A stretch of DNA of 38,535 nt, taken from NCBI GenBank assembly GCA_040905145.1, contig JBBDSC010000105.1, forward strand, positions 1-38,535, written 5' to 3'. Position numbers and translations under genes: made by a program. Position 1 is the stretch's first letter, and the number at the start of each line of letters is the position of its first letter. The DNA is from DATGMS01 sp040905145. GTDB taxonomy: Bacteria > Bacteroidota > Bacteroidia > Cytophagales > Cyclobacteriaceae. Of the stretch, positions 17,195-24,702 are shown in pieces. Under the pieces are notes generated by a model, which ran no database searches, was not told the origin of the DNA, and saw only the letters and a program-made list of their open reading frames with translations.

Positions 17195-17611
17195 TTGGAT
17201 TTGCAATTGGGAACTAAAATGCAGCCCACAGCTTCTCTGGCTTTAGCGGAAAGCCTTGGCACTTTGGTGACTGATGTCGGCTAAAGCCAATACATACATC
17301 CCATCACCGTTGACCCCCGGCTAAAGCAGGGGGCTATTGATTAAACCCCTTTATTGGAAGAGAAAAAACCCGCAGAAAGTCCCCCTAAATCCCCCCTTTA
17401 GGGGGGCTTTCTGGTGCGGCTTCCAAAGTAGGACTATTAAACAATAATGCAACCGGACGACCTCCCTTAAAGGGGAGGGGGAAAACGGGTTTGGCTTCAC
17501 TGGAACTTCGCTCTTCCAACAGTTTCTTCCCAATCCCAACTCCGCTCTTCTGTTCCATCTGACTTCCGGCATCGGTCATGGATCCGCTCTTACCGCTTCC
17601 GTCTTCCACCT
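17195..17611. repeat. Intergenic palindrome and heptad repeat region
   Basis: No believable gene lies here. Three copies of the GGCTWWAGCC core occur at 17239-17248 (last base changed), 17279-17288 and 17319-17328 (inside a CCCCC/GGGGG hairpin, 17314-17333). A CCCCCC-TTTA-GGGGGG hairpin lies at 17391-17406 and a CCTCCC/GGGAGG one near 17461-17478. On the minus strand, one base after the stop of the DoxX gene, eight degenerate 7-bp units follow in one register (17610-17555: GGTGGAA, GACGGAA, GCGGTAA, GAGCGGA and so on). The layout parallels the element at 9345-9576. Confidence 0.5.
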
Positions 17612-18028
17612 TCAATATCTGTCCCTTTTTAAAATCTGCCTATCCATGGAATACTTGCCCGGGCCAGTAAAGAAAAGAAATAAGAAGGAGATCAAGTATA
17701 ACAACGGAAGTTCTTGCCGGCTAAAAGGATCGGATGCATGCACCACAAAGACTATTGTAGTCATGTTAATGATCAATGGGATCAATGCCAGCCTGGTCAT
17801 AAATCCTAAGCCGACAAGAATGGCGCAGAAAAACTCTGCAAAAATCGCCAACTGCAAAGAGGTGGCGACTCCAAAACCAAGTGGATCGGCAAACCTGTTC
17901 AGATTTTCGCTAAAGTTGGCAATTTTTGCCCATCCATGAGTAAGGATCAATAGGGAAACAGCCACTCTCATGATCAAAAGCACTTCACTTATTGCAAAAG
18001 CGTTATTGGAAAACAATATCCTCTTCAT
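17612..18028 (-). CDS. DoxX family membrane protein
   Basis: This 138-residue protein has four hydrophobic segments: about 14-34, 54-75, 80-97 and 108-124. The RVAVSLLILTHGWAKI start and AEFFCAILVGLGFMTRLA turn fit the DoxX family. The basic tail DRQILKRDRY should be cytoplasmic. Function is unknown. It is distinct from the copy at 5869 and not a recent duplicate. It converges with recF, and the stop is followed at once by the heptad repeat region. Confidence 0.82.
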   Translation of the reverse strand: MKRILFSNNAFAISEVLLIMRVAVSLLILTHGWAKIANFSENLNRFADPLGFGVATSLQLAIFAEFFCAILVGLGFMTRLALIPLIINMTTIVFVVHASDPFSRQELPLLYLISFLFLFFTGPGKYSMDRQILKRDRY

Positions 18029-18212
18029 TCTTTTTATTACCCAATTTTAAAATTCAGAACGTCCTTTTGTAAAGGCAGCAATCTCCTTTATCGCAATGCC
18101 TTAAGACAAATTTGATTGACTTACCACCACTCCTTATTTACTTCTCAATATATATATAATAATATTGAAATTGCATTCCCGGGCTGAACATCCAAAAAGC
18201 CTTCACTATTCT

Positions 18213-19115
18213 TTAATCCCAGAGTTTGTCCGGATATTCCCCAGATTCATGAAGACTTTTTAGGGAATCAATGACCATGGACTTATCCTCGGGATAGGTA
18301 ACGCCAAACCATACCTTTCCTCCCTCAAGGATTTCTATTGCAGCCTTTTCCTCTTGGATAAGGGAATTCGCCACCATAGGGATATAAAATTCAGATTTAA
18401 GATTAGCTTGGTTATTGGCCAAAAACTCCTTCCATAGCTTTTCGGTTTCTTGAAAAAAAGAAGGGTGAAAGCCCCAACAGTTCATCGATACCGGCGTATC
18501 AGGGGCAATCTCCATTACATCCCCATCACCACGGCTGATGATTTTATCCCCTTCCCTGGCTATGGATGTCCGCTCCACCATACCTAGCAGTTGATTCTCC
18601 TGATTGGTTTCACATACCCCGCGGCTTACTGTACCATTCTCAGAAAGCACATTCTTTAAGGCATAGCCCACCATGCAATGCCGTTTTGGTTGAACGCGCA
18701 AGGTTAGAAATTCCCCCAACTCTTCCAATGCCTCCCTTCCATAAAAATCATCTGCATTGATCACCGCAAAAGGCTCCTGGATGGCCTCTTTTGCACAAAG
18801 TACCGCATGACCTGTTCCAAAAGGTTTTTTCCTGTCAGGATTATGAAAAACTGCCGGCACCCGCGCTGTGAGGTTTTGTATTACAAAATCCACCTCAATT
18901 TTACCTTTTAGCTTAGGTACAAAAATTTCTTTTACCATATCGTGAATTTCTTCCCGGACTATAAAAACCACTTTACCAAATCCCGCCTTGATGGCATCAA
19001 AAACGGAATATTCCATGATAGTTTCATCATTAGGCCCAAACCCTTCTATTTGCTTATTTCCTCCATATCGGCTGCCAATACCTGCCGCCAAAATTAAAAG
19101 TGTAGGTTTATTCAT
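18213..19115 (-). CDS. NTP-transferase domain nucleotidyltransferase
   Basis: This 300-residue enzyme has a nucleotidyltransferase fold. The N-terminal LILAAGIGSRYGGNKQIEG is the NTP-binding signature, although the canonical GxGTR becomes GIGSRYGG. VINADDFYG near residue 120 holds the metal-binding aspartates. GTGHAVLCAKEAI at about 100 is a substrate loop. Such enzymes activate sugar phosphates to NDP-sugars, but the sugar cannot be named. A -7-like TAAATTTG lies at 19160-19153 on the minus strand. The 184 bp to the next gene downstream hold nothing I recognise. Confidence 0.85.
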   Translation of the reverse strand: MNKPTLLILAAGIGSRYGGNKQIEGFGPNDETIMEYSVFDAIKAGFGKVVFIVREEIHDMVKEIFVPKLKGKIEVDFVIQNLTARVPAVFHNPDRKKPFGTGHAVLCAKEAIQEPFAVINADDFYGREALEELGEFLTLRVQPKRHCMVGYALKNVLSENGTVSRGVCETNQENQLLGMVERTSIAREGDKIISRGDGDVMEIAPDTPVSMNCWGFHPSFFQETEKLWKEFLANNQANLKSEFYIPMVANSLIQEEKAAIEILEGGKVWFGVTYPEDKSMVIDSLKSLHESGEYPDKLWD

Positions 19116-19344
19116 TGTATTTACTTCCTCGGATTAAAATTATAATAAAGTCCAAATTTAGTTTTTTCCTGATAGCAGTCCACATTAACCAATAATTAAA
19201 ATCAAACTCAATTACAGGTTTATTTTTAAACCATATATAATATATACTACATTTTTTAATAAAGTATATGGTGGATTTATAACCAATACTTTAAAATTTT
19301 TGCCTAAAAAAATTAAAACTGATTAATAAATAAACCATTTTTTA

Positions 19345-19352
19345 TATATTTG
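19345..19352 (+). promoter_or_regulatory. -7 box upstream of glnK-amtB
   Basis: TATATTTG matches TAnnTTTG and lies 52 bp before the glnK start, in very AT-rich sequence. There is no -33 TTTG at the right spacing and no sigma-54 GG/GC pair, so nitrogen control by an activator is possible but not shown. Confidence 0.45.
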
Positions 19353-19403
19353 AAAAATTTAATTAATTAATATCAGATCTATAACACCTACGCACATTAT
19401 CCT

Positions 19404-19742
19404 ATGAAAAAAATAGAAGCACTAATCAGAACCTCTAAGTTTGATGTCATTCATCAATGTATAGCGGAGTTAGGGGTAAAATTCATGACCTTTTATGAGG
19501 TCAAGGGTATGGGCTTACAACATGCCAAACCCCAACAGTACAGAGGGGTACTGTATGAACCCGCTTATATTCCAAGGACCAAATTGGAAATAGTCACAAC
19601 TGATGATCTGATAGATCCAGTCATCCAATGCATCCTAAAGGAAGGAAAAACCGGAGAAATAGGAGATGGGAAAATTTTCGTAACGGAAATACTGGAAGCC
19701 TATCGAATAAGAAACAATGACACAGGAGAAGAGGCGCTGTAA
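19404..19742 (+). CDS. glnK: P-II family nitrogen regulatory protein
   Basis: PII proteins sense 2-oxoglutarate and ATP/ADP, and GlnK types plug AmtB when nitrogen is plentiful. The 112-residue protein keeps the family frame: MKKIEALIRTSKFDVI, the T-loop from about residue 35 to 56, and the C-terminal TGEIGDGKIFV that binds nucleotide. Y51, the uridylylation site in other PII proteins, is present (YRGVLYEP). The T-loop tip differs from the enteric RGAEYxVDFLPK, so modification is uncertain. The name glnK rests on the linkage to amtB 54 bp downstream. Confidence 0.93.
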   Translation: MKKIEALIRTSKFDVIHQCIAELGVKFMTFYEVKGMGLQHAKPQQYRGVLYEPAYIPRTKLEIVTTDDLIDPVIQCILKEGKTGEIGDGKIFVTEILEAYRIRNNDTGEEAL

Positions 19743-19796
19743 TCTCCAACCATTTCAATATCCTTAATTGACTATTCATTCTAAAGTTAACCATAT

Positions 19797-21029
19797 ATGA
19801 ACCAAGAAATATTTACCATCAATAACCTATGGATTATGGTGGCTACCTTGTTGGTCTTTATCATGCATTTGGGTTTTGCTTCCCTGGAAGCAGGATTGAC
19901 CCGGGCCAAAAATACAGTCAATATACTTTTCAAAAATACCATTATTCCGGCCATGGGCCTTTTGAGCTATGCGCTAATAGGATTTAATCTAATGTATCCT
20001 GGAGCAGGTTTTGAAGGAGGTTTTTTTGGCTTTAGTGGTATTGGGATAAATTTCCCGGTTGGGGGTGATTCGGTCACTTACAATGAAGGCTATACTTTTT
20101 ATACCGAATTTATTTTTCAGGCTATGTTTGCAGCCACAGCTGCAACCATTGTATCAGGCGCTGTTGCAGAAAGAGTTAAATTAGGCGCATTTATGTTCTT
20201 TTCTTTTCTGTATGTGGGAATTTGTTACCCCATCGTAGGGATGTGGAATTGGGGAGGTGGATTTTTAAACACCATGGCTACTCCTTTTTACGATTTTGCA
20301 GGCTCCACCATTGTGCATGCCGTAGGTGGCTGGGGAGCTTTGATAGGTGCTTTTCTTTTAGGACCCAGGATTGGAAAATATAAAGGAAAGATCATGAATG
20401 CCATACCGGGACACAGTATTCCAATGGCTACTATTGGGGTATTTTTGTTATGGTTTGGCTGGTTTGGATTTAATGGAGGATCTGTATTAAGCGCTTCTCC
20501 TGGAGATGTATCCCGGGTATTCGTAACCACGGCCATTTCAGGTTCAGCTGGTGCCTTTGGTGCTTTGCTCTTCTCTTACCTGAAATTTAAAGCTTATGAT
20601 ATCACCATGGTCTTAAATGGCATATTGGCAGGATTGGTAAGCATTACAGCCGGAGCTGATATAATGGCTGTCTGGGAATCTGCAATTATCGGTTTTATTG
20701 GAGGTGCTTTAGTAGTCTTTGGTGTGATATTTTTTGATAAAGTAAGAATCGATGATCCTGTTGGTGCCATTTCAGTCCATTTAGTATGTGGGATTTGGGG
20801 TACTTTAGCCGTGGGAATTTTCGGAAGTTTGGCTGGATTTGCCCAAATTACCTCTCAACTTATAGGAATCGTGGCCATCGGTGCTTTTTGTGTAGCCTTT
20901 AGTTTTATAGTTTTTTTTACTTTAAAGAAAACGGTTGGCATAAGGGTTCCTGAACAAGAAGAAGTGGAAGGACTGGATATTAACGAGCATGGAATGCATG
21001 CCTATCCCGACTTTGCCCCAAATGAATAA
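19797..21029 (+). CDS. amtB: Ammonium transporter
   Basis: This is a 410-residue Amt/MEP/Rh channel in the inner membrane, a trimer in relatives, conducting ammonium. About eleven hydrophobic segments are visible. The twin pore histidines lie in GSTIVHAVGGWGALIGAFLLG (near 170) and SVHLVCGIWGTLAVGIFG (near 325). GPRIGKYKGK and WFGWFGFNGGS are further family signatures. No cleavable signal peptide is obvious; the first helix begins after residue 10. It is cotranscribed with glnK, the classical sensor-channel pair, and ends at a strong terminator. Confidence 0.96.
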   Translation: MNQEIFTINNLWIMVATLLVFIMHLGFASLEAGLTRAKNTVNILFKNTIIPAMGLLSYALIGFNLMYPGAGFEGGFFGFSGIGINFPVGGDSVTYNEGYTFYTEFIFQAMFAATAATIVSGAVAERVKLGAFMFFSFLYVGICYPIVGMWNWGGGFLNTMATPFYDFAGSTIVHAVGGWGALIGAFLLGPRIGKYKGKIMNAIPGHSIPMATIGVFLLWFGWFGFNGGSVLSASPGDVSRVFVTTAISGSAGAFGALLFSYLKFKAYDITMVLNGILAGLVSITAGADIMAVWESAIIGFIGGALVVFGVIFFDKVRIDDPVGAISVHLVCGIWGTLAVGIFGSLAGFAQITSQLIGIVAIGAFCVAFSFIVFFTLKKTVGIRVPEQEEVEGLDINEHGMHAYPDFAPNE

Positions 21030-21056
21030 ATCGTATGCCATGCACGGCACACAAAG

Positions 21057-21086
21057 AAAAACCGCTCCAGCTACGGGGCGGTTTTT
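21057..21086. terminator. Bidirectional terminator between amtB and the OMP gene
   Basis: A 12-bp stem AAAAACCGCTCC/GGGGCGGTTTTT (21057-21068 and 21075-21086) with a 6-nt loop pairs fully, using one G-U. T tracts follow on both strands, so it can end both convergent genes. Confidence 0.9.
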
Positions 21087-21096
21087 CTATATACCC

Positions 21097-21690
21097 TTAA
21101 TTTTCACTTATCTTTCCACCCCCAAACTGTATTCCCAAACCTATACTGACAAAGTCGCTTATCCCTTCTCCAGCAAAGTGATAGGTGGCATTCAGCCTAA
21201 ACTTTCCCGCCACTATCCCCATCCTGGGTGCCATGCCAAAATTCACATGGGTCCTATGAATGTTGATTACCTTTCCGTTGTTATTGTCAATGATTTCATA
21301 ATCACTTCGCCTATACATGCCAGCGGTCATACCAATAAAAGGCCGGACGTTTTCAAGGGTAAACTGATATTCTCCGGTAAGGGAAAGATTTCCGATCGCC
21401 TGTGCCTTGATGATGGCTTCTGTATTTTGAAATAAATATTTACCCTCACCAATGATATTGCTGCCCAAGTGCAGACCCATCTGAAGCCGATCAGTGATGC
21501 TATACCGTGGCTCTACGAAAAATCCTCCCCCAACAGAAAGATTGGTTGAAGCGGGAAAGGTAAGGTTAATACCCACGTCCACCTTAAAAGGTTTATAAAT
21601 TTTTGTTTGAACATGCTCCTCCTGGGCCTCTACCAATAATGGTCCAAAAAACAGGAGCAGTAACATGGCCAATCTCAATGTCTTCCTCAT
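21097..21690 (-). CDS. Outer-membrane beta-barrel family protein
   Basis: This 197-residue protein has a signal peptide (LAMLLLLFFGPLLVEAQ, residues about 7-23). Alternating amphipathic strands with aromatic girdles follow, ending GLGIQFGGGKISEN. The pattern fits a small OmpA/OmpW-type eight-stranded barrel of the Bacteroidota porin-like group. No ligand or partner is indicated. It converges on amtB and shares the terminator. The start at 21690 gives a normal signal peptide. Confidence 0.8.
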   Translation of the reverse strand: MRKTLRLAMLLLLFFGPLLVEAQEEHVQTKIYKPFKVDVGINLTFPASTNLSVGGGFFVEPRYSITDRLQMGLHLGSNIIGEGKYLFQNTEAIIKAQAIGNLSLTGEYQFTLENVRPFIGMTAGMYRRSDYEIIDNNNGKVINIHRTHVNFGMAPRMGIVAGKFRLNATYHFAGEGISDFVSIGLGIQFGGGKISEN

Positions 21691-21801
21691 AATAAATCAT
21701 CCATCTTCTACATGCAAGATATCAGCTTTTTATAAAAATCACAGCTTTTTTTACACTGCCAATCATTATCTATGAAAATGATGGACAAATAGAAAAAGTA
21801 A

Positions 21802-22155
21802 TATCTTGTTTTCAGACCAAAACCCATCCGGTTTATTCCAAAGCACTTTCCTACATCCGGGGGCTTTTCAAAAGGGAGAAGGGCCGTGCAAACTGTGTAT
21901 CCATGGATAACCAACGGAGACAAAAAAGAGGACGTCCTCAGGATGCAGCTCATCATCCGGGAAGATATTGACGGTACCGTAAAATATTTCTTCTGCAATA
22001 TGCATGGCGAAACGTTGGAACGGATCGTCCAAAGACAGAGGCAGCGGGTGGGAAAATCTGGATGCGACTATGGAGTTTTGTTTATACCACCTGAGAAAGT
22101 ACCACAAGCAGATTCAGGAAAACCTGGGAAGAAAATTAAAAACTTGACAAAGTAG
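21802..22155 (+). pseudogene. Remnant of a DDE transposase (IS701/IS4-like)
   Basis: The open frame carries a segment typical of the C-terminal half of DDE transposases: an LIIREDIDGTVKYFFCN strand followed by GETLERIVQRQRQR. In intact relatives a W/F-x-E helix with the catalytic glutamate follows here. Instead the frame runs into GKSGCDYGV and unrelated sequence, so the catalytic end is missing. No start codon of a complete gene exists, and the N-terminal half is gone. It lies between two 16-bp inverted repeats. The family assignment is from memory of the motif and is moderate. Confidence 0.5.
21807..21822 (+). repeat. Left arm of a 16-bp perfect inverted repeat
   Basis: TGTTTTCAGACCAAAA here is the exact reverse complement of 22562-22577, 740 bp away. 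A chance match of this length over such a distance is very unlikely. It lies at the 5' edge of the transposase remnant and may be an insertion-sequence end. Confidence 0.6.
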
Positions 22156-22391
22156 GGCTAAGCAGGTATTATAATATTTTCAAGTTGTCCAAAGGTGATT
22201 ACTCAAAGAAGTTTGAGACATGTGGCTCAAAGCCTTGATGGTACCTTTAAGCGCTAAATTACCTATTGTTATTAGAAGCTTCATTAATATTTTAATAACT
22301 TTCCAACCATAAACAAATAAGTGCGTTTCATACAGGATTTTATGCGTGACAAATATATTATCAGTTTAACTTGCAAAAATTTCAGTTCAAA

Positions 22392-22604
22392 ATGAAAATT
22401 GTAAACTATCGTGTTCCAAAAAAGTTCAGACCATACCTGGTGCATGTTCTGAGACAGTGGTCATTTGGGGTTAAGATGTTAGGTCTTCCCGTCAAAAGGA
22501 TTTTGCCTGAGGATACTGAAACATATTTCAATAAGACCAACCAGATTGAAGGACAATTCTTTTTTGGTCTGAAAACAGCCATGATCCTACATTTCGTCAC
22601 ATGA
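22392..22604 (+). pseudogene. Truncated duplicate of the GT61 glycosyltransferase gene
   Basis: The first 56 or so residues match the N-terminus of the intact gene at 22762: RQWSFGVKMLGLPVKRILPE here against RQWPFSIDWLGLAVKRIMPE there. The upstream sequence is shared too (TTATGCGTGACA about 50 bp before each start). Similarity ends at about 22560, exactly where the right arm of the 16-bp inverted repeat begins, and the frame stops at 22604. It is therefore a 5' fragment of a tandem duplication, cut at a mobile-element end. It is unlikely to be functional. Confidence 0.75.
22562..22577 (-). repeat. Right arm of the 16-bp perfect inverted repeat
   Basis: TTTTGGTCTGAAAACA pairs perfectly with 21807-21822. 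It coincides with the breakpoint of the GT61 fragment, which supports a role as an element end. Confidence 0.6.
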
Positions 22605-22761
22605 ATGACTTTAACTGAATTCATTCCTTCTCTTATAGTTAATTATTTTTTTTTACCTTTCCAATGTCAAAATGTCAAAACAAATAATTATTTTTCACAT
22701 ATGTTTTTATGCGTGACATGTATAACCATAAATGTTTAACTTGTAAAGACCCTATTTCCAA

Positions 22762-23943
22762 ATGAAAATTATACCTGTTCTAAGGACATTCCAATCATAC
22801 CTTGCATTTGTTGTGAGGCAGTGGCCATTTAGTATTGATTGGTTAGGTCTTGCCGTCAAAAGGATTATGCCTGAGGATACTGGAATATATTTTGAGAACA
22901 AGCAGGTGGAAAATCAATACTATAGAGTTAATAAAGCAAAACTATTTCAGATTAAAAGCCCTCATATGCTAAACGGGGGTAATAAAACAGATGTTAAAAC
23001 CTATCGGTGTGAAGACTTCATAATGTGTTTGGCAGATGGACGGTATTTTCATCGCGATGCAAGTGTGTTAACTTCAGAAAGGTACCAATTAGCTATAGTT
23101 TCCAGGCATCCAGAAGTTTCCCAAAAAGAACACGCTTTATTTAATAAAATTTATCTTCCGAGGCCTAAAATGTTCAGAGGAACAGGATTGCTCTTGTCCA
23201 CACCGGATGATGATAATTATTATCATTGCTTATTTCAGATAGCCCCAAAACTGTGGCAAATACAAAAGGAGGGTTATGACATCAGGCAAATAGATCGTTT
23301 CTTCCTGGGGTTATCAAATTCCGGCTTTCAAAACGAAATTATATCCAAATTAGGAATCCCAAAAGAAAAAATAGTAAACTTAAAGCAACAGGGCTACATA
23401 CAAGTTCAGCAACTGCTGGTTACTCCTCCTTACCGGCGGCCAGAACCCTGGATTTGCAAGAAATTAAGGGAAACCTTTCTTACCAATGAATCCCAGGAGC
23501 ATAAGACAGCCAAAAGGTTGTATATAAGTAGAAACAAAGCCAGCTATAGAAAAATACTCAATGAGACGGAGTTGTTAAAGGTTCTTGAGAAGTATGATTT
23601 TCAAATGGTTCAGACAGAAGGTATGTCTATTCAGGAACAGGCGAACCTGTACAATAATGCAGAAATAGTGATGGCTGTACATGGCGCTGCGCTTTCAAAC
23701 ATCGTTTTTTGCAGACCCCATACTAAAGTAATTGAATTAAGGCAAAAATTACACGGGATGCTCCTGGGTACTGTTTTCGAGCATTTGAGCAGTACATGTG
23801 ACCTAGAACACCATACCTATTTATGCCATGGAATTCAAAATAGTTTTGGACCAAGACCTAAGTTCTGGGATCTCCAGGTAGATACAGATGATATTGAAAA
23901 AATCTTATGTTCCACATTGACTAAAAATACCTTATTAACATAA
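22762..23943 (+). CDS. GT61 family (DUF563) glycosyltransferase
   Basis: This 393-residue protein has the layout of GT61 enzymes. It has a basic N-terminal region, GTGLLLSTPDDDNYYHCLFQ (about residues 135-155, the NYYHCL/W motif), an arginine-rich KRLYISRNKASYRKILNE segment (about 250-268), and the C-terminal VMAVHGAALSNIVFCRPHT (about 305-323) typical of the donor-site loop. It has no signal peptide or obvious transmembrane helix, so it probably acts in the cytoplasm on a glycan precursor. Family members transfer xylose, GlcNAc or other sugars; donor and acceptor here are unknown. A truncated copy lies just upstream. It is probably part of a surface-glycan region. Confidence 0.88.
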   Translation: MKIIPVLRTFQSYLAFVVRQWPFSIDWLGLAVKRIMPEDTGIYFENKQVENQYYRVNKAKLFQIKSPHMLNGGNKTDVKTYRCEDFIMCLADGRYFHRDASVLTSERYQLAIVSRHPEVSQKEHALFNKIYLPRPKMFRGTGLLLSTPDDDNYYHCLFQIAPKLWQIQKEGYDIRQIDRFFLGLSNSGFQNEIISKLGIPKEKIVNLKQQGYIQVQQLLVTPPYRRPEPWICKKLRETFLTNESQEHKTAKRLYISRNKASYRKILNETELLKVLEKYDFQMVQTEGMSIQEQANLYNNAEIVMAVHGAALSNIVFCRPHTKVIELRQKLHGMLLGTVFEHLSSTCDLEHHTYLCHGIQNSFGPRPKFWDLQVDTDDIEKILCSTLTKNTLLT

Positions 23944-24578
23944 AGAGATCCATTTGTACCCCAACTTTTAAGCCCTCCGACTTACTGCGAAAGTAATTTT
24001 TTGTGTAAACCCAACATTCAAACTTTCAGATTCTTTTAGAAGATGATTCGAAGGTATAGGAAGATACTACTTTTCTTCTATCACCTATTGATCAGTTAAG
24101 AAAACAGTAGGAAAAACTTTTTTAGGATATTTTTAAAATCACTCTAATAGGAGAGTAAATACTCAAAACCCGGAAGTGAAAGATGGTTCATAAAAAATAC
24201 TGGAAAATTTTCATTGGTGGTAATTATAAATAACATTATACATACATGAAAATGAATTTAAATTACAACAAAACGTAAAAAGTTAAAAATTATTTTATAT
24301 ATTGCTTCGGAAAAAGGAATGAAATCCAAATCAAAATTTTGTACTAATTTATCTTGTTTAGTTGCAATAATAATTTTCATTTTGTGACATAGCTTGTTAT
24401 TTTCTATCTAAGTAAAATTTTTTCTAATTTTATTTGGATCAGTTGATCTTCTTAGTTGCGTTTAAAGCAAGTCCACAAAATGAACCGATAAGGTGTAGCC
24501 AAAGAAGATGAAGCTGCTATAATATCCTTTGCCATAATCCTTTGTTCTTCGGCTATTAAAAATTATTTAAGATAATAT
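23944..24578. other. AT-rich intergenic stretch before the giant gene
   Basis: This gap has no coding frame with visible homology and no recognisable RNA gene. A minus-strand open stretch near 24470-24560 reads as 33 residues but has no start and no known motif, so I do not call it. No full TTTG-N19/20-TAnnTTTG promoter is present; TTATCTTGTTTAG near 24350 is the nearest approach. Confidence 0.5.
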
Positions 24579-24701
24579 ATGAGGCAGTTCTGGCCGGCAA
24601 AAGAAAAGGCTTTCAGTATTACAGGGCTTACCCAAAATTACTGTACAAAATTTCTTAAAATCAGCAGGTTATACAGTGATAATAAAAAAAATATTTTATA
24701 A
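24579..24701 (+). CDS. Possible 40-residue upstream ORF
   Basis: ATG at 24579 opens 40 codons (MRQFWPAKEKAFSITGLTQN and on) and stops one base before the ATG of the giant protein. The encoded peptide is basic and resembles nothing I know. The spacing would allow translational coupling or a leader-peptide role, but a chance ORF in AT-rich DNA is just as likely. Confidence 0.2.
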   Translation: MRQFWPAKEKAFSITGLTQNYCTKFLKISRLYSDNKKNIL

Positions 24702-24702
24702 C

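Noticed and set aside
17351..17615. Two overlapping minus-strand open frames of 73-76 codons after the DoxX gene
   Set aside because: Their sequence is made of the heptad and C/G-run repeats, not of a protein-like composition; one overlaps the DoxX stop.
21708..21998. 96-codon minus-strand open frame beside the OMP gene
   Set aside because: Antisense to the transposase remnant, no motif and no signal for expression.
22004..22147. 47-codon frame starting MAKRWNGSSKDRG in the transposase remnant
   Set aside because: It looks protein-like near its end but overlaps the transposase frame, has no homology I recognise and lies in decayed DNA.
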